Below are positions 55,082-64,000 of a stretch of DNA of 64,000 bases, piece after piece. The position numbers were made by a program, and so were the translations under genes. The notes under the pieces were generated by a model. That model was given only the letters and a program-made list of their open reading frames with translations, searched no databases and had not been told where the DNA came from. The DNA lies in the NCBI RefSeq assembly GCF_014189855.1, contig NZ_BJFN01000001.1, positions 372,001 through 436,000 on the forward strand. The letters are read 5' to 3'. The DNA comes from Buttiauxella sp. A111 (GTDB taxonomy: Bacteria; Pseudomonadota; Gammaproteobacteria; Enterobacterales; Enterobacteriaceae). Position 1 is the first letter of the stretch, and each line of letters starts with the position of its first letter.

Positions 55082-56677
55082 ATGCAGACAGCTCAACGTA
55101 TATTACGAGGCTATCGCCGCAGGCGCTTAATTGTGTGTATCGGGTTAGCTGTTCTGGCGCTCGTGTTGACCCTTAGCGCACGCTTTGTCGCAGAGCGAAA
55201 AGTGAATGAACAGCATTTTCTGACCTTCAATCAACGCATAATCAGCACGCTTGAAAATATTCTGACCCCGCTTGAGGGGGTCAATAATGCGCTTATTCCT
55301 CTTATTGGACTGCCTTGTGAGAACGCTCAACTAAAAATGCGTGAACTTGCGGCACGCTTGCAAACCGTGCGCACAATCGGGCTAATTAAGGACGGTATTC
55401 TTTATTGCTCAAGTGTTTTTGGCAGCCGCAATGTCCCTATTAATTTGCTGCAACCACGATTACCGTCAGCTCTTCCCTTGCTGTTTCTCTCGATAGACCG
55501 TTCGTTATTGAAAGGAACTCCGATTTTGTTGTCCTGGGTACCTTTGGCAAACAGTAGCAGTGATGGGGTCATGCAAATCATTAATATTGAATTGCTGACC
55601 GGATTAATTCTTGAGCCTGAACGCCCATGGGTGTCACGCGCTGTACTCAACGTTGCTGATTCGCATCTGGAATATGGCGAAGGCCTGTTGCAGCGAATTA
55701 CGATTGAGGATGGGCAAGTCAGCCATGAAATGGCTTCCAATCGATTTGCCTTTTCCGTCACGACTATCGGACCGTCTCCCGGAGCACTGGCATTAAGCAA
55801 TTTGCCCACTCAGCTGCCACTGGCGTTGATTCTCAGTATGTTGATCGGTTATATCGCCTGGCTTGCGACTGCTAATCGCATGAGTTTTTCGTGGGAAATT
55901 AATGTTGGCTTAGCCTCGCATGAATTCGAGGTATTCTGCCAGCCGCTGGTGAATGCCCGAAATCTTCAATGTGTGGGGGTGGAGTTGCTATTGCGATGGA
56001 ATAATCCGCGTCAGGGATGGATTTCTCCCGACGTGTTTATTCCCCTGGCTGAGCAGCAAAACCTGATTGCCCCATTGACCCGCTATGTGCTGGATGAAAC
56101 GGTTCGCCACCTTGATATATTTCCAAAATCTTGTCATTTCCATATCGGACTCAATGTGGCTGCCAGCCATTTCCATGAAGGTGAGATTATTACCGATTTA
56201 CGCAGCTCATGGTTCCCTGCCCATCCGCTTCAGAAATTGACGCTGGAGTTAACAGAACGAGATGCGTTGCCGGATGTGGACCACCGGGTGGTGCGCGACT
56301 TACATCGTATGGGAGTGGATTTGGCGATAGATGATTTTGGCACTGGACAGAGTTCATTAGCCTATCTGGAAACACTTAATCCAAATGTACTAAAAATTGA
56401 TAAGTCGTTTACTGCGGCTATCGGGACAGATGCGGTGAACTCGACGGTGACCGATATTATTATCGCACTGGCACAGCGACTGGAAATCGACCTGGTGGCT
56501 GAGGGCGTTGAAACGCCGCAGCAGGCAGAGTATCTGCGCAGCCACGGCGTGAATGTATTGCAGGGTTATCTATACGCGCGACCGATGCCACTAAGCGAGT
56601 TTCCTCGCTGGCTAAGGGGGAACACACGCCCCCCGCGCCGTAGAGGTCACCCAGTTTCAGTCGTTCCGCTGCGCTGA
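55082..56677 (+). CDS. pdeD: CSS-EAL cyclic-di-GMP phosphodiesterase
   Basis: Inner-membrane phosphodiesterase degrading c-di-GMP (YoaD), 531 residues. Two membrane helices (about 16-36 and 240-262) flank a periplasmic CSS domain with the redox-linked CSS triplet in ILYCSSVFGSRN plus a partner Cys in LIGLPCENAQ. The cytosolic EAL domain reads ELLLRW in place of the classic EAL, as the E. coli protein does. It retains LNVAASHF (substrate Asn), LELTERD, AIDDFGTGQSSL (double Asp), KIDKSF and VAEGVET. It should lower c-di-GMP, opposing YcgR-mediated braking. Its stop abuts the stop of yoaE with no gap. Confidence 0.93.
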   Translation: MQTAQRILRGYRRRRLIVCIGLAVLALVLTLSARFVAERKVNEQHFLTFNQRIISTLENILTPLEGVNNALIPLIGLPCENAQLKMRELAARLQTVRTIGLIKDGILYCSSVFGSRNVPINLLQPRLPSALPLLFLSIDRSLLKGTPILLSWVPLANSSSDGVMQIINIELLTGLILEPERPWVSRAVLNVADSHLEYGEGLLQRITIEDGQVSHEMASNRFAFSVTTIGPSPGALALSNLPTQLPLALILSMLIGYIAWLATANRMSFSWEINVGLASHEFEVFCQPLVNARNLQCVGVELLLRWNNPRQGWISPDVFIPLAEQQNLIAPLTRYVLDETVRHLDIFPKSCHFHIGLNVAASHFHEGEIITDLRSSWFPAHPLQKLTLELTERDALPDVDHRVVRDLHRMGVDLAIDDFGTGQSSLAYLETLNPNVLKIDKSFTAAIGTDAVNSTVTDIIIALAQRLEIDLVAEGVETPQQAEYLRSHGVNVLQGYLYARPMPLSEFPRWLRGNTRPPRRRGHPVSVVPLR

Positions 56678-58237
56678 TTACTCTTCTTCGTCTTCATGTT
56701 CGGAGCGTTCTTTCACCACTCGGACTAAGTCCACGCGGTAATCGTTCGCTTCGACAATCTCGATGCGAAGCGGAGCCAGTTCAATCACATCGCCTGCTTT
56801 CGGGATCTGACCATTCACCGAGATAACCAAACCGGCAATCGAGGCGATATCTTCGCCATCATTGACCAGCGTGTTGATATCCAGATGTTGCTGAATCGCG
56901 TGCAGGTCCGTGGAACCTTTCACCAACCAACCGTCACCATCACGCACAATTTCTGGAGTTTCGTCCGCATCCGGGAATTCACCCGCAATGGCTTCTAACA
57001 CATCCAGCGGTGTGACCAGTCCTTGAACCACACCAAACTCGTTGTTCACGATAACGAAGCTACCGCGAGCACGACGTAATACGCCCAGTAAGTTTATCGG
57101 ATCAAGGGTTTCAGGCACCACAATCGCAGGATACTGCGCGGCGATTGCTGCCACATCACCACCGTTTTCAAGCGCCACCAGCAACTCTTTCGCACGCACG
57201 ATACCGATGATTTCATCCAACTCCCCGCGACAAATCGGGAATAAACTGTGCGGCGATTCCAGCAGTTGCTCGCGGATTTCGGCTGTCGATTTATCGGCAT
57301 CAACCCAGGAGATTTCACCGCGCGGTGTCATAATGCTGCGCAACGAACGGGAAGCCAGCGTCAAAACACCGTTGATCATGTAACGCTCTTCTTCAGCGAA
57401 AGATTCCGCTTCAATTGGCGTGATCGTTTTATGGTCTTCATTTGCCGCACGCTGTTGGCGCTTGCCATTCATCAGGCGCAAAATCGCGTCAGCTGTTCGG
57501 GCACGTAGCGGTACATTTGACTGATGACGAATAAAGTTGCGACGCGCAATCTGATTAAAGAACTCAATGATGATTGAGAAACCAATTGCCGCGTACAGGT
57601 AGCCCTTAGGAATATGGAAACCAAAGCCTTCAGCAACCAGGCTCAGACCGATCATTAATAAGAAGCTCAGACACAGCACCACGACCGTTGGATGTTGGTT
57701 AACAAAATTCGTTAACGGTTTTGATGCCATCAGCATCACACCCATCGCAATCACGACTGCTGCCATCATCACAGGCAGGTGATTCACCATCCCCACCGCG
57801 GTAATCACCGCATCGAGCGAGAACACCGCATCGAGCACCACAATCTGCAGCACCACGACCCAGAAGCTGGCATAACCTTTCCCATGCCCATCGTCATGCT
57901 GGCGATTCTCCAACCGTTCATGCAGCTCGGTTGTGGCTTTAAACAGCAAGAATAAGCCACCGAATAACATGATGAGATCGCGACCGGAAAACGTCAGATT
58001 AGCGACGCTAAACAGCGGTTGGGTGAGCGTCACCATCCATGAGATTAACGACAACAAGCCCAGCCTCATCACTAAAGCCAGTGATAAACCGATAAGTCTT
58101 GCTTTATCTCTTTGTTTTGGTGGAAGTTTGTCTGCAAGAATCGCAATAAAGACCAGGTTATCAATACCCAGCACGATTTCCAGAACAATAAGCGTCAGTA
58201 AACCCACCCATATTTGGGGATCCATTAAGAGTTCCAT
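56678..58237 (-). CDS. yoaE: TerC-CBS-CorC membrane protein YoaE
   Basis: Inner-membrane protein of 519 residues. The N-terminal TerC domain (about 1-240, seven segments, starting [20 protein letters not shown] with the acidic intramembrane Asp) is followed by a CBS pair (about 300-420) and a C-terminal CorC/HlyC transporter-associated domain. Function unknown; TerC relatives are linked to metal, especially Mn, handling. The frame opens 14 codons earlier, but ATG 58237 has AGGAG about 7 bases upstream and gives [14 protein letters not shown]. Confidence 0.93.
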   Translation of the reverse strand: MELLMDPQIWVGLLTLIVLEIVLGIDNLVFIAILADKLPPKQRDKARLIGLSLALVMRLGLLSLISWMVTLTQPLFSVANLTFSGRDLIMLFGGLFLLFKATTELHERLENRQHDDGHGKGYASFWVVVLQIVVLDAVFSLDAVITAVGMVNHLPVMMAAVVIAMGVMLMASKPLTNFVNQHPTVVVLCLSFLLMIGLSLVAEGFGFHIPKGYLYAAIGFSIIIEFFNQIARRNFIRHQSNVPLRARTADAILRLMNGKRQQRAANEDHKTITPIEAESFAEEERYMINGVLTLASRSLRSIMTPRGEISWVDADKSTAEIREQLLESPHSLFPICRGELDEIIGIVRAKELLVALENGGDVAAIAAQYPAIVVPETLDPINLLGVLRRARGSFVIVNNEFGVVQGLVTPLDVLEAIAGEFPDADETPEIVRDGDGWLVKGSTDLHAIQQHLDINTLVNDGEDIASIAGLVISVNGQIPKAGDVIELAPLRIEIVEANDYRVDLVRVVKERSEHEDEEE

Positions 58238-58717
58238 GACAAGCTCCTGCTTTGGGAATGACTCAATAGCAACCCGCAAAATGCGGATGCAGAAAGTTGA
58301 GCTAAGGTATTTACGGGGCGTGCTACGCCAATGTGAAAGGCTGAAGATTCAGACCTGATAATGAAAAGACGTCGGTGACGGTCCATACGGTGGGCTACTG
58401 CCCTTTACTCCTTAGTTATTAAACGGGATATAAACAATATCAGAGCAAAAACCCCTTTTGCAAAGATTTACCTGATTTTGCAATTTTACTGTCATTGACC
58501 AGACTCATAATTTAGGGAGTAGTTCAATATGTTTGAAACAAAGCTAAATTACGGATCTTCATCACATAAAATAATTTTTTCACTGTCTAAAATAAATCCG
58601 TCTCAAGTTACACATCTTTACTCATACCGTTATCTGAATCGATTCGCTCAATGAAACGGATAATCTACAAAACACCCATTTTAAGGGTGTGGTTATGACC
58701 AACACAGGAGGTAGCAA
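58238..58717. promoter_or_regulatory. yoaE-manX divergent control region
   Basis: 480 bases without a gene. At 58568-58598 TTATTTTAGACAGTGAAAAA (minus strand) within an AT-rich palindromic stretch, next to TCACAT, resembles the Mlc/NagC-plus-CRP control region of E. coli manX. An AGGAGGT ribosome site precedes the manX GTG. Individual sites are not certain. Confidence 0.45.
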
Positions 58718-59686
58718 GTGACTATTGCTATTGTCATAGGCACGCATGGCTGGGCAGCAGAACAATTGCTGAAAACCGCAGAAATGCTATTAGGCGAACA
58801 AGAAAATGTTGGCTGGATAGATTTCGTTCCCGGTGAAAACGCCGAAACTTTGATCGAAAAATATAACGCTCAACTGGCAAACCTGAACACCGACAAAGGT
58901 GTGCTGTTTCTCGTCGATACCTGGGGCGGTAGCCCATTTAATGCGGCAAGCCGTATTGTCGTCGATAAAGAGCATTACGAGGTCGTCGCCGGGGTCAATA
59001 TTCCGATGCTGGTTGAAACCTTGATGGCCCGTGATGATAACCCTTCTTTTGATGAGTTAGTGGCACTGGCGGTAGAAACAGGCCGTGAAGGGGTGAAAGC
59101 CCTGAAAGCAAAACCTGTTGAAAAAGCCGCACCTGTTGCGCCAGTCGCTGCCCCTAAAGCAGCAACCCCGGCTAAACCAATGGGTCCAAATGATTACATG
59201 AATATTGGTTTGGCCCGTATTGATGACCGTTTGATTCATGGTCAAGTCGCGACCCGCTGGACCAAAGAAACCAACGTAACGCGTATTATTGTTGTCAGTG
59301 ATGAAGTGGCTGCCGATACCGTGCGTAAAACACTGTTGACGCAAGTTGCTCCTCCTGGTGTGACGGCTCACGTCGTTGATGTCGCCAAGATGATCCGTGT
59401 TTACAACAACCCGAAATATGCAGGCGACCGTGTGATGCTGCTTTTCACCAACCCAACCGATGTTGAACGCGTCGTGGAAGGTGGTGTGAATATTAAGTCA
59501 GTCAACATCGGTGGTATGGCGTTCCGCCAGGGTAAAACCCAGGTGAACAACGCGATTTCTGTCGATGAAAAAGATATTGAAGCCTTTAAGAAGCTGAACG
59601 AGCGTGGCATTGAGCTGGAAGCGCGTAAAGTTTCAACCGATCAAAAATTGAAAATGATGGACCTGATCGCGAAGGTGAAAAGTTAA
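58718..59686 (+). CDS. manX: Mannose PTS EIIAB component
   Basis: Phosphoryl carrier of the mannose/glucosamine PTS, 322 residues, membrane-associated through ManYZ. The IIA domain (about 1-130) has the phospho-His10 in VIGTHGWAAEQ. An Ala/Pro-rich linker (APVAPVAAPKAATPAKP) follows. The IIB domain has phospho-His174 in IDDRLIHGQVATRW. It starts at GTG with AGGAGGT about 6 bases upstream, the E. coli arrangement in which SgrS sRNA acts near the start; I did not verify an SgrS site. A TATACCC-type repeat lies between it and manY. Confidence 0.97.
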   Translation: MTIAIVIGTHGWAAEQLLKTAEMLLGEQENVGWIDFVPGENAETLIEKYNAQLANLNTDKGVLFLVDTWGGSPFNAASRIVVDKEHYEVVAGVNIPMLVETLMARDDNPSFDELVALAVETGREGVKALKAKPVEKAAPVAPVAAPKAATPAKPMGPNDYMNIGLARIDDRLIHGQVATRWTKETNVTRIIVVSDEVAADTVRKTLLTQVAPPGVTAHVVDVAKMIRVYNNPKYAGDRVMLLFTNPTDVERVVEGGVNIKSVNIGGMAFRQGKTQVNNAISVDEKDIEAFKKLNERGIELEARKVSTDQKLKMMDLIAKVKS

Positions 59687-59695
59687 TTACTAACG

Positions 59696-59766
59696 TATAC
59701 CCAATGGATTTCGAGTTGCAGGAAGAACGTAGCCAACACACATGCAGCTTGAAAGACAACGGGTTA
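59696..59766. repeat. TATACCC-ended repeat, shortened copy in manX-manY
   Basis: About 70 bases: starts GTATACCCAATGGATTTCGA, ends with AACACACATGCAGCTTGAAA and ACAACGGGTTA. The ends correspond to those of the copy at 24752-24878, but the central segment is missing. It is transcribed as part of manXYZ. Confidence 0.65.
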
Positions 59767-59808
59767 CTCAGTTTTCACACATAAGTCACACGTTTAAGGA
59801 GAAGTACA

Positions 59809-60606
59809 ATGGAGATTACCACTCTTCAGATTGTGCTGGTGTTTATCGTAGCCTGTATTGCCGGTATGGAGTCGGTGCTCGATGAATTTCAGTTCCACCG
59901 TCCGCTGGTCGCCTGTACCTTAATTGGTCTGGTACTGGGTGATATGAAAACCGGTATTATTATCGGTGGTACCCTTGAAATGATCGCGCTGGGTTGGATG
60001 AACATCGGTGCGGCGGTTGCGCCCGATGCGGCTCTTGCGTCGATTATCTCCACCATTCTGGTTATAGCCGGACACCAGGGCATTGGTTCCGGTATCGCGC
60101 TGGCCATCCCGCTGGCAGCAGCAGGCCAGGTACTGACCATTATCGTTCGTACTATTACCGTGGGCTTCCAGCATGCCGCTGATAAGGCCGCCGAAAATGG
60201 CAACCTATCCGCGCTCTCCTGGATTCACGTTTCCTCTCTGTTCTTGCAAGCAATGCGTATCGCAATTCCTGCCGTTATCGTCGCAATCTCCGTCGGTACC
60301 AGCGAAGTGCAGAACATGCTGAATGCCATTCCTGAAGTGGTCACCAGCGGTCTGAACATCGCCGGTGGCATGATCGTGGTGGTTGGTTATGCGATGGTCA
60401 TCAACATGATGCGCGCAGGCTACCTGATGCCATTCTTCTATCTGGGCTTCGTAACCGCGGCATTTACCAACTTCAACCTGGTTGCATTGGGTGTGATTGG
60501 TGCTGTGATGGCAATTCTGTACATCCAACTCAGCCCGAAATACAACCGTTCCGCAGCCCCAGCGCAGGTTGCTGGTTCTAACGATCTCGATAACGAATTA
60601 GATTAA
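59809..60606 (+). CDS. manY: Mannose PTS EIIC component
   Basis: Sugar-translocating membrane subunit, 265 residues, about 8 hydrophobic segments. It begins MEITTLQIVLVFIVACIAGM and contains GGTLEMIALGWMNIGAAVAPD, the EIIC-Man signature, also the receptor region used by phage lambda DNA and class IIa bacteriocins in other species. AAGGAG precedes the ATG. It is separated from manX by 122 bases that carry the repeat above, and is followed closely by manZ. Confidence 0.97.
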   Translation: MEITTLQIVLVFIVACIAGMESVLDEFQFHRPLVACTLIGLVLGDMKTGIIIGGTLEMIALGWMNIGAAVAPDAALASIISTILVIAGHQGIGSGIALAIPLAAAGQVLTIIVRTITVGFQHAADKAAENGNLSALSWIHVSSLFLQAMRIAIPAVIVAISVGTSEVQNMLNAIPEVVTSGLNIAGGMIVVVGYAMVINMMRAGYLMPFFYLGFVTAAFTNFNLVALGVIGAVMAILYIQLSPKYNRSAAPAQVAGSNDLDNELD

Positions 60607-60618
60607 TAGGTGAGCGAA

Positions 60619-61473
60619 ATGGTTGATACCACCAAAACAACGACTACCGAGAAGAAACTCACCCCAGGTGATATTCGTGGCGTATTCCTGCGTTCTAACC
60701 TGTTCCAGGGTTCATGGAACTTCGAACGTATGCAAGCGCTGGGCTTCTGCTTCTCCATGATTCCGGCAATCAAACGCCTGTATCCTGAGAATAACGATGC
60801 TCGTAAACAAGCGATTAAGCGTCACCTGGAATTCTTTAATACCCATCCATATGTGGCCGCTCCAGTTCTGGGCGTTACGCTTGCGATGGAAGAACAACGT
60901 GCGAACGGTGCAGAAATTGATGATGGTGCCATTAACGGTATCAAAGTTGGTTTGATGGGGCCGCTGGCGGGCGTGGGCGACCCAATCTTCTGGGGTACTG
61001 TACGTCCGGTATTCGCAGCACTGGGTGCCGGTATTGCGATGAGCGGTAGCCTGTTAGGTCCTTTGTTGTTCTTCATCCTGTTCAACGCAGTACGTTTGCT
61101 GACTCGTTATTACGGTGTGGCTTACGGGTATCGCAAAGGGATCGATATCGTTAAAGATATGGGCGGTGGCTTCCTGCAAAAACTGACAGAGGGGGCGTCA
61201 ATTCTCGGCCTGTTTGTCATGGGGGCGCTGGTTAACAAGTGGACGCACGTTAACATACCGCTCGTCGTGTCGAAGATAACCGACCAGACTGGCGCAGTTA
61301 AAGTGACTACGGTTCAAACGATTCTTGATCAGTTGATGCCTGGCCTCGTTCCACTGCTGTTAACCTTTGCTTGTATGTGGCTGCTGCGTAAGAAAGTCAA
61401 CGCGCTGTGGATTATCATGGGCTTCTTTGTTATCGGTATTGTCGGTTACGCAATCGGCCTGCTGGGTCTGTAA
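60619..61473 (+). CDS. manZ: Mannose PTS EIID component
   Basis: Second membrane subunit of the mannose permease, 284 residues. Typical EIID segments: LTPGDIRGVFLRSNLFQGSW, NFERMQALGFCFSMIPAIKR, GLMGPLAGVGDPIFWGTVRP and a C-terminal hydrophobic helix. ATG 60619 is preferred, with AGGTGAG about 8 bases before it; a GTG at 60610 is in frame and would add three residues. A strong terminator follows. Confidence 0.96.
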   Translation: MVDTTKTTTTEKKLTPGDIRGVFLRSNLFQGSWNFERMQALGFCFSMIPAIKRLYPENNDARKQAIKRHLEFFNTHPYVAAPVLGVTLAMEEQRANGAEIDDGAINGIKVGLMGPLAGVGDPIFWGTVRPVFAALGAGIAMSGSLLGPLLFFILFNAVRLLTRYYGVAYGYRKGIDIVKDMGGGFLQKLTEGASILGLFVMGALVNKWTHVNIPLVVSKITDQTGAVKVTTVQTILDQLMPGLVPLLLTFACMWLLRKKVNALWIIMGFFVIGIVGYAIGLLGL

Positions 61474-61488
61474 TAAGCTTGTGAATTT

Positions 61489-61522
61489 AACCGGGGGTCA
61501 GTCCACCTGCCCCCGGTTTTTT
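61489..61522 (+). terminator. Terminator of manXYZ
   Basis: AACCGGGGG / CCCCCGGTT, 9-bp stem, 12-nt loop, then TTTTTT. Confidence 0.94.
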
Positions 61523-61542
61523 ATTGTAGAAAGGGTTTGGTT

Positions 61543-62001
61543 ATGACGTTAACGGATATAGTCTTGCTTGTGTTCATTGTTCTGCTACTTGCCTGGGCGG
61601 TTTACGATGAATTCATCATGGATAAGCTCAAGGGCAAAACGCTTCTTAAAATCACCCTGCTTCGCCGCAACCGCATCGACAGCACCATCTTTGTGGGGCT
61701 GGTTGCAATCCTCATCTATAACAACGTGACCACTCACGGCACCCCCCTCACGACGTGGTTATTATCTGCACTGGCTTTGATAGCTATTTATATTTCCTGG
61801 ATTCGCCAACCTAAATTGCTGTTCAAAACAGAAGGCTTCTTCTTCGCAAATGTCTGGATTTTATATTCCAGAATTAAAGAAATGAATTTATCTGAAGACG
61901 GCGTACTGGTTATGCAATTAGAACAGCGACGCTTGCTCATCCGGGTGAAAAATATTGATGATCTTGAGAAAATTTATAAATTAATGATTGATAATCAATA
62001 G
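61543..62001 (+). CDS. yobD: UPF0266 membrane protein YobD
   Basis: Inner-membrane protein of 152 residues, unknown function (UPF0266, DUF986). Three hydrophobic segments occupy the first 90 residues ([50 protein letters not shown]). A cytosolic part follows: [20 protein letters not shown] and [23 protein letters not shown] 61543 with AAGGG upstream gives the E. coli-like start MTLTDIVLL. Located between manZ and mntP as in K-12. Confidence 0.92.
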   Translation: MTLTDIVLLVFIVLLLAWAVYDEFIMDKLKGKTLLKITLLRRNRIDSTIFVGLVAILIYNNVTTHGTPLTTWLLSALALIAIYISWIRQPKLLFKTEGFFFANVWILYSRIKEMNLSEDGVLVMQLEQRRLLIRVKNIDDLEKIYKLMIDNQ

Positions 62002-62006
62002 ATTGC

Positions 62007-62029
62007 AAACATAGCAAAGACTATATTTT
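62007..62029. promoter_or_regulatory. MntR box upstream of mntP
   Basis: AAACATAGCAAAGACTATA followed by TTTT, close to the enterobacterial MntR palindrome AAACATAGC-n-GCTATGTTT. It begins 5 bases after yobD. In E. coli MntR with Mn2+ activates mntP from an upstream site. Confidence 0.65.
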
Positions 62030-62120
62030 ATATAGTATCTGAGGCTAATAAAATATAGCCGATGCTATTTCGCACAGTTTGCATGTTGTTATTTTAACCT
62101 TTTATTTACCTATTAAAGTA

Positions 62121-62140
62121 AATGAAAATCGTTATCATTT
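62121..62140. promoter_or_regulatory. Fur-box-like site upstream of mntP
   Basis: AATGAAAATCGTTATCATTT matches most of the Fur consensus (GATAATGATAATCATTATC), including an exact AT-rich ATCATT arm. It lies between the MntR box and the riboswitch. Confidence 0.45.
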
Positions 62141-62204
62141 AAATGTCAAGAATAATAGCTTTCAATTATTGTTTTATCTTTGAAAAATATGTTAAGGTTG
62201 CGCC

Positions 62205-62380
62205 CGTCGTTGGGGAGTAGCCGATTTTCACGCCCGTGAAAATGTACATGTCAACATACTCGTTCTAAGAACGTGGCATGTACGACTCAGATTCTGAGTA
62301 GGCGAGACCATAGGCACGTTACCATCATTTAAGTTGGGGATGGCTAGCGTGTATATGGATATTCCCAACTGAGGCGTTTG
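62205..62380 (+). ncRNA. yybP-ykoY manganese riboswitch of mntP
   Basis: Mn2+-sensing leader. The conserved blocks are GTTGGGGAGTAGCCGATTT at 62209-62227, TGTCAACATACTCG, the pairing ACGTGGCATGTACG, and GGCGAGACC at 62301-62309, as in the E. coli mntP and alx leaders. Aptamer about 62205-62320. Downstream, AGTTGGG (62332-62338) pairs with CCCAACT (62364-62370), ending at the base before the GAGG ribosome site (62371-62374), a likely expression-platform hairpin. Confidence 0.9.
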
Positions 62381-62381
62381 C

Positions 62382-62954
62382 ATGAATCTCTCCGCTACAA
62401 TTATTCTCGCTTTTGGCATGTCGATGGATGCTTTTGCTGCATCAATCGGGAAAGGTGCCTCGCTCCATAAACCTAAATTCTCTGAAGCCTTACGTACCGG
62501 TCTTATCTTTGGTGTAATCGAAACACTCACCCCACTTATCGGCTGGTGCCTGGGTCTTTTGGCAAGCAAAGTCGTGCTGGAATGGAACCATTGGGTCGCC
62601 TTCATTTTGCTGGTGTTTCTCGGCATCAGAATGATCTACGAAGGTGTGCGGGGTAACGATGATGAAGATGCGCCAAAACTGCAGCGCCACGGTTTCTGGC
62701 TGCTAGTCACGACCGCAATTGCCACCAGCCTTGATGCGATGGCCGTGGGTGTGGGTCTTGCCTTCCTGCAAGTCAATATTATTGAAACCGCGTTGGCGAT
62801 TGGCTGCGCGACCATGATCATGTCCACGCTGGGTATGATGCTGGGCCGCTTTATTGGCCCGATGCTTGGGAAGCGCGCCGAAATCCTCGGCGGCCTGGTG
62901 CTTATCGGGATTGGCTGTCAGATCCTGTACAGCCATTTCAGTACCTTAAGCTAA
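62382..62954 (+). CDS. mntP: Manganese efflux pump MntP
   Basis: Inner-membrane Mn2+ exporter, 190 residues, six membrane segments. Two DAF/DAM-type motifs carry the acidic residues used for transport: [13 protein letters not shown] and [18 protein letters not shown] lies 8 bases before the ATG. Control is layered: MntR box, Fur-like box and the Mn riboswitch all lie upstream. Its stop overlaps the convergent rlmA stop region by 9 bases. Confidence 0.96.
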   Translation: MNLSATIILAFGMSMDAFAASIGKGASLHKPKFSEALRTGLIFGVIETLTPLIGWCLGLLASKVVLEWNHWVAFILLVFLGIRMIYEGVRGNDDEDAPKLQRHGFWLLVTTAIATSLDAMAVGVGLAFLQVNIIETALAIGCATMIMSTLGMMLGRFIGPMLGKRAEILGGLVLIGIGCQILYSHFSTLS

Positions 62955-63758
62955 GGTTTCGCGTCGCCAGACGCGAACAACAAAATCCGTTTCGCAATTG
63001 AATGCCGTTTCAGCCGCTAAGGCTTGCCACACTTCCGGGCGTGCTCGCCAGGCAAACGGCGTCATTTGCAGCAAGGCAACCACTTCGCTACCTTGCAACG
63101 TCATCGTCCAGCCAATACTTTGCACATGTTCCACCACAAAGCCCGGCAAGGCTTCAGCTTCGCTGCTGTGTAGCATCACATTGTCATAGATTTGGCCTTT
63201 AAGCTGCATTAAATGGCGTGGGCCAGGTGTCGCAGTGATGACAATGCCACCGGGTTTTACAACGCGAGCGAGCTCTTCGGCTTTGCATGGTGCAAAAATT
63301 CGGACTACCGCATCCAGGCTATTATCTGCAAACGGCAAACGATGACTCGATGCGACGCAGAACTGTACCTGCGGATAACGTTTCGCTGCATAGCGAATCG
63401 CTATTTTGGCGACATCTAATCCCCATGTGGTGCCACTTTTTTTTGCGACAACCTGCGCAAAACCGGCTGTGTAATACCCTTCTCCACAACCAATATCCAG
63501 CAAGGTAACCGGAGCGGCTTGCTCAAGTTGCAGGCAAATAGCCTCGCGCAAAGGCTGGTAATGTCCGGCATCGAGAAATGCTCTACGCGCCTGCATCATT
63601 TCGCTGCTGTCACCTGGATCCTTAGAACGCTTATGCTGAACGGGCAGCAAATTCACGTACCCTTCTTTCGCTTTATCGAATTGATGGCCATCTGGGCAAA
63701 GAAAACTCTTCCCAACGGCTGCAAGCGGCGCATGACAAAGCGGGCAAAGATAGGACAT
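62946..63758 (-). CDS. rlmA: 23S rRNA (guanine745-N1)-methyltransferase
   Basis: Methylates G745 of 23S rRNA. The protein has 270 residues. The N-terminal zinc finger has Cys5, Cys8, Cys21 and His25 (CPLCHAPL...CPDGHQF). [20 protein letters not shown] and the SAM motif [15 protein letters not shown] follow. ATG 63758 (MSYLCPLC) has GGAG about 6 bases upstream; the frame is open 10 codons further. Convergent with mntP. Confidence 0.95.
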   Translation of the reverse strand: MSYLCPLCHAPLAAVGKSFLCPDGHQFDKAKEGYVNLLPVQHKRSKDPGDSSEMMQARRAFLDAGHYQPLREAICLQLEQAAPVTLLDIGCGEGYYTAGFAQVVAKKSGTTWGLDVAKIAIRYAAKRYPQVQFCVASSHRLPFADNSLDAVVRIFAPCKAEELARVVKPGGIVITATPGPRHLMQLKGQIYDNVMLHSSEAEALPGFVVEHVQSIGWTMTLQGSEVVALLQMTPFAWRARPEVWQALAAETAFNCETDFVVRVWRRETLA

Positions 63759-63821
63759 GGGAACTCCAGGCAATAATAAAGGGCGCAAGTGTAACGCTAA
63801 ACGCCCTGTTTCGAAAAGCCA

Positions 63822-64000
63822 CTAACCGGCTGAGTTATCTGCGATGGGCTTATTTAACACCATTAAATTGGGGTCACCCTCGGATAAACCATCGGGTTTA
63901 ATATTTTCCAGACGCAAGACCTCGCTCATAATCTGGCTAAATACCGGAGCCGAAACGGCCCCGCCATAGTAAGCCCCATTTTCTGGATCGTTAATCACGA
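63822..64000 (-). CDS. FtsI/PBP3-like transpeptidase, C-terminal end
   Basis: The last 59 codons of a minus-strand gene that continues past the window. The reading [20 protein letters not shown] then [18 protein letters not shown] is the C-terminal end of class B penicillin-binding proteins of the FtsI type. Next to rlmA, Salmonella carries the extra FtsI paralogue PBP3SAL (recall), while the true ftsI lies in the dcw cluster. So this is probably the paralogue. The catalytic motifs are outside the window. Confidence 0.8.
   Translation of the reverse strand, partial: VINDPENGAYYGGAVSAPVFSQIMSEVLRLENIKPDGLSEGDPNLMVLNKPIADNSAG

Overview
The window is chromosomal DNA of an Enterobacteriaceae member related to Escherichia, Salmonella and Enterobacter, but not E. 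coli itself. Nearly every backbone gene has a close E. coli K-12 counterpart by my own recall of those proteins; no search was run. The gene order joins blocks that are far apart in K-12, and a Salmonella-type extra FtsI paralogue lies at the right edge. I do not assign a genus.

Layout. (1) 1-2.9 kb: the 3' end of patD (putrescine catabolism), then an AT-rich accessory stretch with two unrecognised genes. (2) 2.9-12.9 kb: a sugar-utilisation cluster, ygjI-ebgC-ebgA-ebgR on the minus strand and the divergent ygjJ-ygjK, with matching LacI-type palindromes before ebgA and ygjJ. (3) 13-25.7 kb: a backbone block with a GlsB/YmgE-family gene, ycgR (behind a flagellar sigma-28 promoter), emtA, ldcA, cvrA, dadX, dadA, ycgB, fadR, nhaB and dsbB. 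It covers cyclic-di-GMP braking, murein recycling, D-alanine metabolism, fatty-acid control and Na+/H+ exchange. (4) 26.06-35.99 kb: a decayed prophage integrated in the 3' end of ycgN, with an attachment duplication at both ends. It keeps an intact O-acyltransferase, a tail tip J protein and an NlpC/P60 protein. It also holds a tail spike with a GDSL-type esterase domain broken by two frameshifts, an interrupted yedK, an IS1-family remnant, and fused remnants of portal, terminase and integrase.

(5) 36-50 kb: ycgN, ycgM, a lytic transglycosylase, ycgL, minCDE, rnd, fadD, yeaY, tsaB, yoaA, yoaB, yoaH, pabB and nudL. fadD carries a good FadR operator, so regulator (fadR) and target lie in the same window. 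(6) 50-58.2 kb: sdaA, then an inserted three-gene module (LysR regulator, MFS transporter, M20 amidohydrolase), then pdeD and yoaE. (7) 58.6-64 kb: the mannose PTS operon manXYZ, yobD, then mntP behind an MntR box, a Fur-like site and a yybP-ykoY manganese riboswitch, then rlmA and the end of an FtsI paralogue.

I saw no rRNA or tRNA genes and no CRISPR array. The least ordinary parts are the prophage remnant with its O-antigen acylase/esterase pairing, a TATACCC-ended intergenic repeat present twice (once inside manXYZ), the lipoprotein form of the YgjK glucosidase, and the two orphan genes between patD and ygjI.
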